From positions 186,001-250,000 of the forward strand of contig CAJNDT010002002.1 in assembly GCA_905221615.1 (NCBI GenBank): 64,000 bases of DNA, given 5' to 3'. The stretch comes from Symbiodinium sp. CCMP2592 (taxonomy: Eukaryota; Sar; Dinophyceae; Suessiales; Symbiodiniaceae). This document shows positions 10,632 through 22,544 of the stretch, one piece after another. A model generated the notes under the pieces. The model saw nothing but the letters and a program-made list of their open reading frames with translations, had not been told where the DNA came from and did not search any database. The position numbers and the translations under genes are program-made. Position 1 is the first letter of the stretch, and every line of letters begins with the position of its first letter.

Positions 10632-10920
10632 CCCTAAACCCCAACCCCCTTGGAGCCTCATTGATCCTAAACCCAGAACCCAAACTATTAAACCCTAAAC
10701 CCCAACCCCCTTGGAGCCCCATTGATCCTAAAAGCGGAACCCACAGCCATTCATTAAACCCTAAACCCCAACCCCCTTGGAGCCCCATTGATCCTAAAAG
10801 CGGAACCCACAGCCATTCATTAAACCCTAAACCCCAACCCCCTTGGAGCCCCATTGATCCTAAAAGCGGAACCCACAGCCATTCATTAAACCCTAAACCC
10901 CAACCCCCTTGGAGCCTCAA
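10632..10920 (+). repeat. 66-bp tandem repeat
   Basis: About four and a half units with period 66, each starting CCCTAAACCCCAACCCCCTT and containing GGAACCCACAGCCATTCATT. The first unit is shorter and diverged. The repeat is open in frame (22-residue peptide repeat) only because 66 is a multiple of three. Each unit begins with a telomere-like word. Confidence 0.9.
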
Positions 10921-12317
10921 GAGTCTTCACGAGGTCGGGTTTAGGGCTTACGATATAGCCATTCCACAGGCCCCAAGGTCTGAAAGCGAAGCCTGAGAAT
11001 GCTTTCTGGCAAAACAGGTCGCGGATGAGCAGAATAAGCACGTGTTGCAGACCCTCTCTGGGCTGCGGGACCCTCTCCTGGCTTTGGACGTCTCAGGCTT
11101 TACGGTTTATTTTGGGTGTGGATTTGGGGTCTAGGGTTTAGGGTGTAGGGTTTAGGGTTTAGGGTGGATTTGGGGTTAGGGTTTCGGATTTATTTGGACC
11201 CCTTGAGCTGTTTCTAAGATCTATTATCTTTTTAATTCTGGGTTCTGTTCGTTTTCTTCAATAGGGGCCGCATGAAGATCGGGTGTTTGCTTCCCGTCGG
11301 GGTGGAGGAGAGGTTTGCAGGTTGCAGGACTGGGGTTCACGGTTTAGGGTTGGGGTTCAAGGCTTAGGGTTGCGCGTTCGGAGTTCTAGTTTGCGGAGGT
11401 AGTGGTGTGGTTGTTGCATTTTTTCGTTGTTGTCGCTTTTTTGTCTTCTTCTGCTTCTTGTTCTTGCCGTTCCATTTCATGTGTCTCACTATTCATATCC
11501 CTCTTCTTTCCATTACCAGGAAAAACTTACTAGCATTGTGCGCCAAACCCTACACCTTAAAGCCTAGGCTTTAGACACTAGACCCTAAGCCATCCATGTT
11601 GACGTACTATAATTGCAGTAAGGAGCCCCCCAAAACCTTATTCCAAGTAGTAAGGCCCCTACATTCTAGAACCTGCAGATCCCTTATAGAGCCCCTTTAA
11701 GGAACCCTAAAAAGGGAACCCTACCCCTACACCAAATCCTTCTAATAGCCCTTATAGTAGATCTTATAATAGCCCGAAGAGTAGCCCCTTTAGACCCCTT
11801 TAAAGCAACAGTATTTTAGATCCCTTATAGTAGCCCCCTAAGGAACCCTTTAAAGGAACCCTATTCCATTAAGGCCCCTACATTATACGCTTCTAGATCC
11901 CCTGAAACTTCGATTGAAGGAAGCCTGAGGCTCCTCTCATAAATTTCCCTTAAGAGGTGCTTTCGGTTCCTTTAAAGGGTTCCTTTCAAGGGTTCCTGGG
12001 ATCCTCTTAAGGGTTGAAGGGCTCCTTTAAGGGGCTCCTTTAAGTGGTTCCTTTAAGGGATTCCCTCAAGGGGTGCTATCGGGGTTCCCGAAACCCGAAA
12101 CCCCCAACCCTAAACCCTGAACCCGCAACCCGGAACCCAAACCCAAAACCCCAAACCCTCAACCCTAAACCATCAACCCGAATCAACCCTATGTCCCAAA
12201 CTCTAAACCCTTAACTGACCCCTGCAAGCTGAGGAAGCGCTTGCACAGAACTTCCAGTACCTGCAGATTCTTAGCATCGTGGGGGCCCCGAGGGGGGGGG
12301 CAGATCTACTGGGTTCC

Positions 12318-12560
12318 TTTAAAGGTTCTTTTACAGGCTCCTTTAAAGGGTCTAGAGTTCAGGGTTAATAGTAAGGTTAATTTAAAGGCTCCTTTAAAGG
12401 GCTTAGAGTTTAGGTTGAAGAGTAAGGTTCTTTTAAAGGCTCCTTCAAAGGGTTTAGAGTTTAGGGTTAAGAGTGAGGTTCTTTTCAAGGCTCCTTTAAA
12501 GGGTTTAGAGTAAGGTTCTTTTCGAGGCTCCTTTAAAGGGTTTAGAGTTTAGGGTTTAGT
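12318..12560 (+). repeat. 51-bp tandem repeat built on GGCTCCTTTAAAGGG
   Basis: About four and a half units of period 51, each with AGGCTCCTTTAAAGGGTTTA then GAGTTTAGGGTTAAGAGT. The open frame it creates (17-residue APLKGLEFR repeat) is a by-product of the period. Confidence 0.85.
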
Positions 12561-12925
12561 GTAAAGGTTTTGCACGGGTGCCTTGTTGCTGAGGGTTCTA
12601 CATGCTTACACGTGAAGGTTTACGTGCAGACTGTAGACAAAGAGGATACCTTGACTGTTTCTCTTCAGTTGGGCTTAGTGCTTCACCACCATGGACCTTA
12701 AAATCTTGAGCCTAGAGCCACCCGAGCCTTAACTCTGTTGTTCTTCAGTTGCAGGCCATATAAATTTAGTTTCACAGCTTTTCATGCTGTATGAACCCTG
12801 TATACTACCCGTGCATTCCGCGTAGGCTGCATCCCAAACCTACGCCGGTTTCGGTTTGGTCCCTACAACCTCAACTTGTCAACCCTGCACCCTAAACCCT
12901 AAGCCCTAAACCCCTAAAGGGAACT

Positions 12926-13010
12926 CCAGAAAGTTGGAATATGGTTTCAAGGTAGGATACCCTATAATTTACCATAAAGGGTTTAGGATAATCATATTCC
13001 AACTTTCTGG
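12926..13010. repeat. Palindromic element, family H10
   Basis: Perfect 18 bp arms CCAGAAAGTTGGAATATG and CATATTCCAACTTTCTGG around a loop of about 49 bp. Confidence 0.8.
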
Positions 13011-13270
13011 CTTTTACTATAAACCCTACAGCCTGAGGCCCAAACCCTAAAAAGCAGCCTATAGAACCCTTCGAAATTCTATTGTAACAAGCTTGTCCAA
13101 GCCCTGTGGGACAAAAAGCTTTAAGCACCCTCAAGCCCTCAACCTCTAAACACTAAACCTAGGACCCAGAGTAGGCCCTTGTTCCCTTTTTAGGGTTCAG
13201 GTTCCCTTATAAGCCCCTTTAAACCAAAAAGGGCATCCTTTTTATGCCTGGGTTACTCTTGGGTCTAGAA

Positions 13271-13389
13271 ACTAGGCCTCCCGGTGGGCCATTTTTCCCT
13301 TTTTGTAGTCCTATTTTCTTGTTTGTAAAGTTACTCAATATCAAAAAGGGAGCCCTTTCTATTCCTAGGTTTCTGGGCATCCTAGTAAA
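13271..13389. repeat. Diverged element of family H5 (copy c)
   Basis: Shares TTTTTGTAGTCCTA, GTAAAGTTACTCAATA and GGGCATCCTAGTA-type ends with the two young copies at 58519 and 60899, with many substitutions. Confidence 0.65.
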
Positions 13390-13502
13390 GCCGGGAGCCC
13401 GAACCCGGCCCGCAAGAAAATAAAGCCGCGCATCCAACATAGGTGTCCCTCTTCAAAGTGCGCTGGCCGCCGCTCCTGTCGGAGATCTGGGTGATCTGGC
13501 AG

Positions 13503-13618
13503 CCCTAAACCCTAAACCCTAAACCCTAAAGCCCTAAACTCTAAACCCCAAGCCCTAAACCCTAAAACCCTAAACCCTAATTAAACCCTAAACCCCAAGC
13601 CCTAAACCCTAAAGCCTA
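13503..13618 (+). repeat. Telomere-like CCCTAAA array
   Basis: About 15 CCCTAAA-like units with variants. Confidence 0.9.
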
Positions 13619-13639
13619 AAGCAGTCTGACGGTTTATAT

Positions 13640-13813
13640 GGGAGTTTCCGAAAAGTAGGGGTACCTTAGTTTAGGGCTCCTTATAAGAACCCTACTATTT
13701 AGGGTACTAGATTACGGTGCCCTATTTTATATCTTAGTTTAGGGTTCCGTATAGGAATCCTAGTATTTAGGGTACTAGATTACGGTGCCCTATTTTCGGA
13801 AGCTTCCATATTA
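13640..13813. repeat. Family H4 element with internal duplication (copy b)
   Basis: Begins GGGAGTTTCCGAAAAGTAGG and ends CCCTATTTTCGGAAGCTTCC. Inside, a segment of about 75 bp ending TATTTAGGGTACTAGATTAC occurs twice. Confidence 0.65.
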
Positions 13814-14519
13814 TGGGGTTTTGGACACAGTAGTTCTTGGCGGTTAAGGAAGGGTTTAGGGCTGAGGGCTTAGGGCTCTGCTTCTTTCAGGGCTTGTCCA
13901 GGGAGCTTAAAAACTTCTGAATCAAGGGCTCTGTGGTTTTGATGCGGATTTACACAGTAACACAACGCCCAAAACCCTAAACCAAGGGCACCTCACGAGT
14001 CGTGTCGTAACACTGACGAGGAACTTGTGGACAACCTGGAGAGCCCAACATACCACTGCTGATTGATCATAGGGAACCTTAGGGGGGTAGGGGGGAGGTG
14101 GGTACAGGACCTCAATTCCTACAATAAGGACTTGATAAAGCTGCTGATTGCGGAGTTCGTAGGGTCATCCGGGGTGTTACATGGAGTGTTGTAGGGTTTT
14201 GAGAGGGCTTCGTGATGGAAAACAAGAGAATGGCTCGAACTTTAGGGACGAAGGTATGTTCCTCAATTGTACGGTCTTGTATCCCCGGTTGTCACTGCAA
14301 CATAGCGGATCGTGACCCCTTAGCTTGCAGGTGAAACCTTTAAGCTTGTCGTTGATCCACGAACAGACCCTGAACCCAATATGGATTTATATTGGAACCC
14401 TTAACGATAGAGCCCTTAGAGGACCGTTTGCCTCCCCAAATGTGCGACCGAAGTGCTGTGCCCCTGAAGGCTTTCGTGCGAGGCATCACAGCAGAAGCTG
14501 GGCACTGCGAAAACCCCAC

Positions 14520-14620
14520 AGCCTAAACCCTAAACCCGAAACCCTAAACCCTAAACCCCTAAACCCCTATAAACCTTAACCCCTATAAACCCTAAACCCC
14601 TAAACCCCTAAACCTTAAAC
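14520..14620 (+). repeat. Telomere-like CCCTAAA array
   Basis: A mixture of CCCTAAA, CCCCTAAA and CCCCTATAAA units. Confidence 0.85.
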
Positions 14621-14789
14621 CCCCCATCTTCTAGCTAGGATGGCTTCCTGGGGTTTGATTGTGTGAGGCTTAGAGGGTTCAGGGTTTTACTTTTAAGTTT
14701 AGGCTTTGGGGTTTAGGGTTTAGGGTTTAGGGTTTTGCGTTTAAGGTTTAGGCTTTGGGGTTTAGGTTTAGGGCAGTGGGTTACCAAGG

Positions 14790-14887
14790 GGGTCCATATA
14801 CACTGCCATTGTGGAATTAGGTCCCAAAAGCCATCATGGGGATGGTCTTTTGGGACCCAATTCCATAATGGTAGTACATATGGACCC
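14790..14887. repeat. Palindromic element, family H11
   Basis: Arms of about 41 bp (14790–14830, 14847–14887), starting GGGTCCATATACACTGCCAT and ending ATGGTAGTACATATGGACCC, with a loop of only about 16 bp. Bordered on the left by TTTAGGG filler. Confidence 0.85.
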
Positions 14888-14931
14888 TCTGGGCTACATG
14901 CAGGGTTGATCTTGTAAGATGTACCCAGAGC

Positions 14932-15100
14932 TTCCAAAACCCCTTAACTAAGCAATATACTTTAAAATCATATTAGGGATCCTGACTATAATTTAAGGTA
15001 TATTCCTTAATTAAGGGGTTTTGGAGTCCCCTAAACCCTAAACCCTATAGATCCCTTATAGATCCCTCTAAGGAACCCTAGGTTTGGAGGCTCTGGGTAA
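14932..15100. repeat. Composite palindromic element, family H1 (copy b)
   Basis: Same order as 5140–5320: palindrome to 15026, CCCTAAACCCTAAACCCTA, CTATAGATCCC phrase, then a shortened right-arm remnant ending GGAGGCTCTGGG. Confidence 0.8.
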
Positions 15101-15480
15101 GGTCTGGTTCGCTACGTGGGGTTGTGCTACTCATACTGCTCCTTGGGCCGGAGAGCCTAAGCCCTTCTTGTAAACGACGCTTGATGATATAGATCCTGTG
15201 GGTTCCTTTAAAGGGATCTACAGGGGTACCTTTAAGGGGTTCCCTTTAAGGGATCTATAGGGTTTTGGGTTTAGGGTGATGATATAAATCCTCTCGCAGA
15301 TTCGAAGAGTTCTTTAGTCTTTTTGTTTTGAGCTCCGTCAGTGTTTTTGCTTCAGCACCTTTCTCCGCTCCTTTAGGGTTTAGGGTTCGGGATTCGGGGT
15401 TTAGGATTTACGGATTTCCGGAAGCCTATCTTATCATAGTTACATAGTTGGCACATCCCGAGGGTCGTGCACTTCCCTTT

Positions 15481-15546
15481 CCGACTCGGAGTTTCCATGG
15501 TATACTCCTTAGTATGGGTCATGCAGGATTTTATATCATCAGCCGT
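15481..15546. repeat. Partial H2 element (right half)
   Basis: Contains TATGGGTCATGCAGGATTTT and ATATCATCAGCCG. The left arm is missing. Confidence 0.6.
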
Positions 15547-16072
15547 ACGTACTTGAGGTTGATGTATGAGTTTGGATTCAAGGGTTTAGGTAGTATACGA
15601 GGTTGGGGCGTCAAGATTTTGTGTGCTCACATAGCACGAAGTTCGCGGGTAGTTGTAGGCGGCTTGGAAGTATTGTAGTTTGGTTACGGCTATCCCGAAA
15701 ACTTCAACTCGACACAGGCAAGTGCAGGAGCCTTCTAGACATCAATTGTGGAGCAGCTCATGGTTTGGTTTGGGATTTGCAAAGCCCTAAACCCTTAGCC
15801 CCTAACCCCTGTCCTTATACCCCCAATCCGTAAGCCAGTTGGGGTTCAGGGTTTTGCTTGGCGGTTTACGCGTGGTGTTTTCTCGGTGGAGACTTTGTAA
15901 GTGGATATGCAGCAGGATTCTCATGCATGCATTAGGTACGGTCCCCATACAGTAAGAGTCTGTAATAGGGCTACTATTCTAGGTGTTGCTTTCGGACATT
16001 TTTTATTTTTGCCTTTTTTTGCCCGGCCTTGGATCAAGTCACTACAGAAGAAGTCATTAAGAGATTAGTCGT

Positions 16073-16092
16073 GGTAGTAGTAGTAGTAGTAG

Positions 16093-16132
<40 letters not shown>
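16073..16132 (+). repeat. (GTA)n(GTT)n microsatellite
   Basis: About six GTA triplets followed by about 14 GTT triplets. A short GTAGTAGTTGTTGTTATTG echo lies at about 16310–16335. Confidence 0.95.
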
Positions 16133-16133
<1 letters not shown>

Positions 16134-17280
16134 ATGACTACTATTATTCAGATTTCAGACCTTGGGGCTCAAGGTCTTAAGATTTGGGGTTCAGGGGGCT
16201 TTTGGTTGAGGGTTCACGGTTTAGGGTTCAGGGTTTAAGGGTTTTTCAGTTTAGGGTCTAAGTACACTAACTAGCACTGTATTCTGATACTCTTATGTAA
16301 TTATAATCGTAGTAGTAGTTGTTGTTATTGTTATTCAGATTTCAGACCCTGTCTATTGGGGCTGAAGGTCTTAGGGTTTGGGGTTTAGGGGGCTTTTGGT
16401 TGAGGGTTCAGGGTTTAGGGTTCAAGGTTCAGTGTTTAAGGATCTGGCTAGCCCCAAGCCCAGTAGTAAAAAAAAGGGTTTAAGGGGTCTTTCAATTAGG
16501 GTTTAGGTTTTACGGTTTCAGGGGTTTAAAATAGGGTTCCGGGCTATGCAGTACATACTCAGGCGTCAAAGTACCTGTATTATTGAAGGCTCAAGTATTG
16601 GGATTTAGTTCTAATAGCAAGGTTTGAATTTAGGGCTTGTAGAACTTGAAGCCCGAAATCCCTAAACCCCCCATTCAAACCCGATGCAACGAACCCCTAA
16701 AGAAGCCCTGTACTAGTTAGTGTACTTAGACCCTAAATTGAAAAACCCCTTTAAACCCTGAATTGTAAACCGTGAACAGCCCCCTAAACCCCAAGCCCTA
16801 AGACCTTGAGCCCCAATAGAGAATGGTCCGCCGCTGGGCGCCCCTCCATCGCTGGGCGCCGTCGACAACATCGAGGTGCCCGGGGAGAGTGGGGGCTTTT
16901 AAGTATTCAAAGGGGTTAGGCTGTAGTAAGGGTTTATATAAGGTTTGGATTATGGATGGTTTAGAGTTTAAAGCTTCACTTAGGGAGTTTCGGGTCAAGG
17001 GTTGTGTGCATTGGGTGTTGTCGGGTGTCAGACTCGGGTTTGGGGTAGGGGGTTATTTGCGGGAGGGATTTGGGTTTGAGGGGCATGTGCGGCTACCGTA
17101 ACATTTCAGCGTCAGCCCTTAGGACTTTGGACATGTCATGTTACCATTTTAATCATTAGGCTTACCTTCGACTTTAGATGTTTTATTTCAGATTCAGTTC
17201 CTAGGTTCATGGGCATTGGCGATGAGCGCTTAGGCGACTGATTCCGATAAGGTGACACTTACACTCACAGCTACCTAGGC

Positions 17281-17430
17281 CTAGGCGATTGCAGGCGCAG
17301 GTAGTTGAAGGCGTAGGCGCAAGGCGTAGGCGCAAGGCGTAGGCGCAGGTGCAGGCGCAGGTTTAGGCGCAGGTGTAGGCGCATTCGTAGGCGTAGGCGC
17401 ATTCGTAGGCGTAGGCGTAGGCGTACTCGC
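17281..17430 (+). promoter_or_regulatory. GTAGGC/GCAGGC hexamer tract just upstream of P1
   Basis: A run of GTAGGC, GCAGGC and related hexamers ends four bases before the P1 start codon. Equivalent tracts precede P2 and P3 although the sequence between start codon and tract differs. This suggests a shared 5' UTR or promoter-proximal element, but function is inferred from position only. Confidence 0.5.
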
Positions 17431-17434
17431 AGCC

Positions 17435-20014
17435 ATGCCGCCTGTGGCGTTTCCTGGCCTGCCCTCCATGCCGGCGATCCCGGATGGAAGCTTCATCATA
17501 GCATGGGGGGCGGAGCACGAGTACAAGGCGACCGGTGCCTTGAGTCTGATTAAGAAATAGTCTTATTTATGAAATCTGTTCACTTATGTGATATAATAAT
17601 AAGTCATACCAACTTTAAGTCAGTACTATGAATTTTCGATAGTTCTAGTAATAGCAATACCAATGTGGAGACTTATGCGGATGATAAGCATCATACCGTA
17701 CTTCTCCAAGCAATAGCTACATTCTTATACTATTTGGGTTTTGATATTTGGGCCTCAATGCGGAGGCGCTGGCGGAAAAGGGAGGTCGATGATGACTGGG
17801 TATCTGAAGCGGACCTACCCGGATCACGTCCACATGTCGCTTGACGTGAGGCAAATGATGAAAGACCCTGCCAGGGAGCAGGAGAAGGGGCAGGCGAAGG
17901 CGTCGGCGTCGGCGGGGACGCGCGGGCGATCCAAGTCGCCCGGGCCGTCCCGGGCGGTGAAGGGAGACTTGGATTTTCAGGTATACGTTGTTTCTTGTAT
18001 TTGGGAGTAGGGACACCGCTTGAGTTCAGTTGAGGGTTCGTGGTTAAAGTTTAATAATTTGCTACGGATGCCCACCCAGGCGAGTGGAATCCTCAGAAGA
18101 ACGAGGATTTCCTCTTGGCGATGATGGACGAGCCTGGCTTTATGCGGGCGTTCATTACGGCGGTGGCGATGCTTCTTGGTTACCTCAAGGGGTTGGCGGC
18201 GTTCGATGGCGATCTCTGGAAGGCGCCGGTGCTGGTGCAGCTGATCTGCACCCTGATTGTATACAGCCTAGTTTTTTCTTAGTTTTTTTCTGTAATTTTC
18301 ATTGGAGCTCTAAACCTCAAGTCATTTAAGCCTTTCATCAGGTGCGGCGGGGAAGCACAGGTCGGCGAGCGTGGCGGTGGCGCTGGCGATCCTTTTCAAC
18401 CTTCAGTTTGAACTGCCCTCCCACAGTGAGACGGGGGTGTATGGCGTTGGCGATATCCCTCTCACACAGAGGGGCAAGGACAAAATCATCGCGGCGGTGA
18501 ACGAGGTGGGGAGGAAGCTCGGCATTAAGGCGGACTCCCCACCCAAGGCGCCGGCGACGACGAAGGCACCGCCAGCAGCGGCGGCTCCGCCGGCGAAGGC
18601 GATGCCAACGACGAAGGGTGACTCCAAGGGCTCCCAGGCGGCGGCGGCGGCGCCGGCGGCGGCGGCGGCGCCGGCGGCTGCTACGGATCTGGCTCGGTGT
18701 TGTTGTAAAAAGTTGCTGTTGTGGGTTTAGTACTTAGGCATAGGTTCGGTTATATATGTGGGGTAACACATGTTTGCACTTTGGGTGTCAAGCAATTCTT
18801 AACCAATCACCTTTCCAAGGCTAAGGGGTCTAAGGCCTATAAGTAGTTAAGCTGGAATCCTGGAAGGTGCGCCAAAGTGTCCTGAGCCATTCGCCGGCGC
18901 TTTACAGTGTCCTGGAAGAGCTGGAGGTTGATCAGCGGACATGGTCGGTTCCCAGGCTTATGTTATCCTTCCTGATCCCAATAGACTTAGATTTATTTTA
19001 ATAATTATTAATGGCTTCTAAGTTCTAAAACCCTGGATTCTCCTGAGTAACCCTGAATCACAAGACTAGCTTTGAAAGCCTGTTAGAGGAAACGCCAACT
19101 TCTAATGTTAAAACTGGTTTATGGATTGGACCTGGGCACCATGAACTTGCCCCCAAACTAAGGTGGCGTCGGCGATGGTGCTCATGGCGGGCGGCGTGGC
19201 GAAGGCGAGCGAGATTGTCGGCTTTGTCGACAGCAGCTTGGCTGGTATTTGGGCTAGAGCAATCCAAACCCCTACACCCCCAGACCTTGAAGCCAATTGG
19301 CCCTAAGAATGATGAAGCTTTTAAGAAAACATAGCAGGAATCCAAAACAAGCTCTTGTTTCAACCCCCCCCCCCGGAACCCCTAGTACCCTCGAACCCAA
19401 AGCTATTTGGAATTGTTTCGATGCACTAAGAAGCTCGCAAGCTTGACACTGGGCTGCCCGAGTGGGGCAACCGCAGCGCGAATTTGACGCGGGCGATGTC
19501 GGAACGCATCGATATTTTGAAGCAGCGGTCCAACCAGGCGCCGGCGTCTGAGAGCGGGAGCAGCTTGACTTAAAGCCCAGAGTTGTTGGGGTGTCTATGT
19601 TGTTTCGTTGGGATTTGGGATTTATGTCTTTCAGGACCAATAACATGATCCCACTGAGGCGGTCGGCGCGGGCGCACGCCTGCGCGTGGCAGTGACGATC
19701 ACGGCTGGAAAGGCGGCCACAAAGGCGACGGCGGCAAAGGCGACTACAAAGGCAAAGGCAAAGGCGACTACAAGGGCGACTACAAAGGCGACGGCGGCAA
19801 AGGCGACTACAAAGGCAAAGGCGACTACAAAGGCGACGGCGGCGGCGGCGGCTGGTACTACGATCCTGGCTTTGGCTACGGGAAAGGCTGGGAGTGGGAG
19901 GAGGAGTATGGGTACGACAAAGGCTATGGCAAGGGTTTCGACAAGGGGTACGAGAAGGGGCGTGGGCGTGGGCGATATGATGACTACGATGCCGGCCGTC
20001 GCACATTGGACTAA
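17435..20014 (+). CDS. P1: first copy of an unrecognised tandem gene family with a KGDYKG-rich tail
   Basis: Multi-exon gene reconstructed by comparison with P2 and P3. Exons approximately: 17435–17560 (FIIAWGAEHEYKATGALSL), 17763–17980 (GKGRSMMTGYL...SLDVRQMMKDPA), 18082–18255 (NEDFLLAMMDEPGF), 18343–18700 (ILFNLQFELPSHSE, then an Ala/Pro/Lys-rich linker), 18867–18955 (VRQSVLSHSPALY), 19163–19254, 19440–19572 (SERIDILKQRSN) and 19658–20014. Exon 5 ends CCCAG|GC, a GC donor. The last exon is a low-complexity tail with many KGDYKG and KGYGKG repeats and RGRGRYDDYDAG, typical of RNA-binding or condensate-forming proteins. I do not recognise the core. It has no signal peptide or obvious membrane segment. 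Stops in introns and conservation of exon blocks among three copies support coding. Exon 1 boundary and phases remain uncertain. A possible extra 3' exon is listed separately. Confidence 0.6.
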
Positions 20015-20089
20015 CTCATGGGGTTAATCGACTATTATGATGTAACTTGAATGATAAATACAATATTCAAATCTAAGCTATATATGATA

Positions 20090-20118
20090 TATACATATAT
20101 ATATATATATATATATGT
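20090..20118. repeat. (TA)n microsatellite
   Basis: About a dozen TA dinucleotides between the P1 stop and the possible terminal exon. Confidence 0.9.
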
Positions 20119-20179
20119 ATTATGCATAGATTAAAATTATTCAGGTACACAGCATTTTGTAACTCATATTTATTTTGTG

Positions 20180-20289
20180 ATGAGTTCCTGGGGGTTTTGA
20201 TGTATGGCCGAAACATATCTGAGGATGGAAGGGATTTTGAGGAGTACGGCGCCGGCGGCAGGAAGCGTTGGCGCAGCCCAGAGTGGTGA
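20180..20289 (+). CDS. Possible alternative terminal exon of P1
   Basis: A short frame ending at the stop at 20287–20289 encodes YGAGGRKRWRSPEW, which resembles the RRRWRSP end of P3. An AG at about 20182–20183 could serve as acceptor. It would replace or extend the KGDYKG tail by alternative splicing. A degenerate counterpart (MMGAGERRWC) lies at about 24989–25061 after P2. Confidence 0.35.
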
Positions 20290-22544
20290 AAAGAGGGCTT
20301 GCAGTGTTTGGGTTTGGGTGTTCAGGGGTTCTAGGAGTTATGTTATATTACACAATGCAAACATTATAGTGGGAACGACAATGGTTTATGATAGAATACA
20401 ACAAGCCTTCACGTTTGGGATTGACAACTTTATGATTTGGCCTCGGGTGTGCTCTGATAAACAAAACAATATACCAATAGAATGGAAACAAGACTTTGCG
20501 ATTTGTGGTGTACAGTTTCAGAGACAACCAGTAGCAGCATCAACAAGAAAATCTCATACTAGTCACACTCCTTCAGGTAACACATCAATAAAGAAAACGA
20601 GGTTTGGGCTTGTGGTGGTGAAGGGTTGATCATTCAGGCGTTCGGGGTTTAGGATTTGGTGTGTTGAGGAGGTTAAGGGTTGCCTGGGATGGGGTTGGCA
20701 GATTGAGGCGCCTGGTTTGGGTCCAAAGTTAGAGGTTCAAAATGGGATTCAGGATTGAAGGCTTTGCCGTTATTTTATTTTGGCAATCCGACCTAGCAAC
20801 AAGCCCCCTACAACCGACACCTGCCCAATTCTCCCCTAAACCCGAAACCCTAAACCCACAACATGACAGAACTACAAAATATTTCGTAATCAATAGTATA
20901 CTGCACTGATGTTACATCACAAAATTCAGTCTGAGTCTAACATGCAGTTAGTGTATAAACCTAAAACAGTTTAGGGTTAGTTTGGGGTGTGTAAAACCAA
21001 GAGCACCCCTGCTTAATCCCCTATGATGCAGGTGCTGGCGCCGGCGATGACAGGCTCGTGGGCGTGGGTGGGCTTTTGGGTATTCATATAATACGTTTAT
21101 AATACGTTTGAGCGGGAAGGGGAAATGGGGTGGTATTTGAAGGTGCTTCGAGGGTTGGGTTTGGGTGCTTTCAGAATTCGTGTCTGGGGTTGTCAGGTCT
21201 TTGTTAAGGTTCAGGGTGTTGGCTTCGCGCTTATATGTGGACAGTTCAGTATTAGTGTTAATAGTGTAACGTGGGCTAGCAAGTTTGGTTTTGGGCTTCA
21301 GGGCTCTTTCTGTTAACTTTGGGCGTTAGGTTATTCGGTATGGGTTGAGAATTGCGGGCGGGGACAAACTAGTGTTGGCTTGGGTGTCTTTGGAGTGTAT
21401 TTCTGTGGGCTTTATAGTGCAGGCGCCGGGGAGGAGACTAATATTAGATCCAACAACCCACTCCCTAAGACCCCAACCCTCGAAGCAAGCCCCATGCAGG
21501 TGTGGCGCTGGCGATTGAGGCGGTGGCGATTTTGGCGCTGGCGATGCAGGTGCATGCGGTGTTCGTGGCGTGGGGCTTCGGGGGGTTGAGTTTAACTTAC
21601 AGTAGTTCGAGGTCTAGGGTTGAAACGAATCCGTTAGCATGGTTCTTTTTTTATTCCTCAAGGGCATAGTGCAGGGTTCTGAGTGGCAGGGTTTAAATTT
21701 AAAGGAGCGTTAATGTAATTAAGTTGTTGGTTGTTTTTTTCGTTTTACCAATAAATCAGTATCATTTGATGTTACAGCTGATCCTAGTGTGTCAGTATCT
21801 CGTTTACACTAGTCATTATACTGCTAGTATAGTTAACTCTAAACATTGTTGCTCAATTGTCTCAGTATGGCTGTACTCTATAATATACTATTATACAACA
21901 TGGCACAAGATAACGGCGTAGAACATAAGTTAAGAATAGTAGTGTAGTAGCATAGAGCACAACCCAAGCACAAAGCAGAATGTGTACAGTACATGTAACA
22001 ACATCCCACAATGTAGTGTAGATGCTAGTCTCAGTAGAACATAACATAGCAAATGCCTGATAGTCAGTCCTTGTACTGAGGTATACTAACTACAATACTC
22101 TGCTATAATAACCAACACACGAGTTCAGGGATATAGAGGATTCAGGGTTTAGGGTTTTGGGGTTAGGGGTTTAGTTCAAGCTTCCGGGTTAAGGATTATG
22201 AACAGTTAAGGGGTAGAGCGTTCAGAAGTCAAGGGTTTAGAGACATCGGTTGGCTTCGGGGTATACGTTTCGTGGTTCTGGGGCAAGGCGTGTTTGGGTC
22301 TTCTCGTTCAGGCCACGTGTGCTAGGGTGTTAGGTTTCGAGTCAAAGTTCAGGGGCTGAGGATTTGATTATGGTGGCCTTTCAGGTTCCAGTGTCAAGCC
22401 TTGCGTAGGGCTGCGGAAGAGGCTACATACATTTTGTTTCAGACTTAGCATAGCAGGCTACTTAGTTCCATAATCTCATATAGGTCTGAGGTTGTCACAC
22501 ACATTTCACAGTCTCACACCTTCACAGTCACAGTTTTTTTGAAC
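20290..22544. other. Spacer between P1 and P2
   Basis: No convincing gene. It holds short TTTAGGG-like words, two GC-rich exon-like islands (21020–21060 and 21490–21590) and AT-rich DNA (21720–22120). The part 22280–22440 resembles the upstream flank of P3 (52535–52665) and is probably the P2 promoter region. Confidence 0.55.
21490..21590 (+). other. GC-rich exon-like island
   Basis: CCCCATGCAG followed by GTGTGGCGCTGGCGATTGAG, open as ALAIEAVAILALAMQV and AVFVAWGFGG. Related islands occur at 21020–21060, 25510–25600 and 55745–55795, each behind a pyrimidine-rich, acceptor-like stretch. They may be relic or alternative exons of the P family. Confidence 0.35.

Larger units (their letters stand above)
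10921..17276. other. Gene-free mosaic of telomere-like DNA, palindromes and simple repeats
   Basis: No gene is supported. Content includes TTTAGGG-like words (11120–11175), CCTTTAAAGG-type phrases (11690–12070), palindromes, a trinucleotide tract and long GGTTTAGGG/GGGTTCAGGG drift. The segment 16985–17100 resembles the upstream flanks of P2 and P3 and may belong to the P1 promoter region. Confidence 0.65.

Noticed and set aside
10604..10996. Proline-rich protein of 130 residues
   Set aside because: Translation of a 66 bp tandem repeat whose period is a multiple of three.
12241..12513. Repeat protein with 17-residue APLKGLEFR units
   Set aside because: By-product of the 51 bp CCTTTAAAGG tandem repeat.
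16029..16238. Poly-valine protein
   Set aside because: Translation of the (GTA)n(GTT)n microsatellite.
19272..20006. Minus-strand frame of 244 codons
   Set aside because: Antisense to the KGDYKG tail; its openness comes from the repetitive codons of P1.
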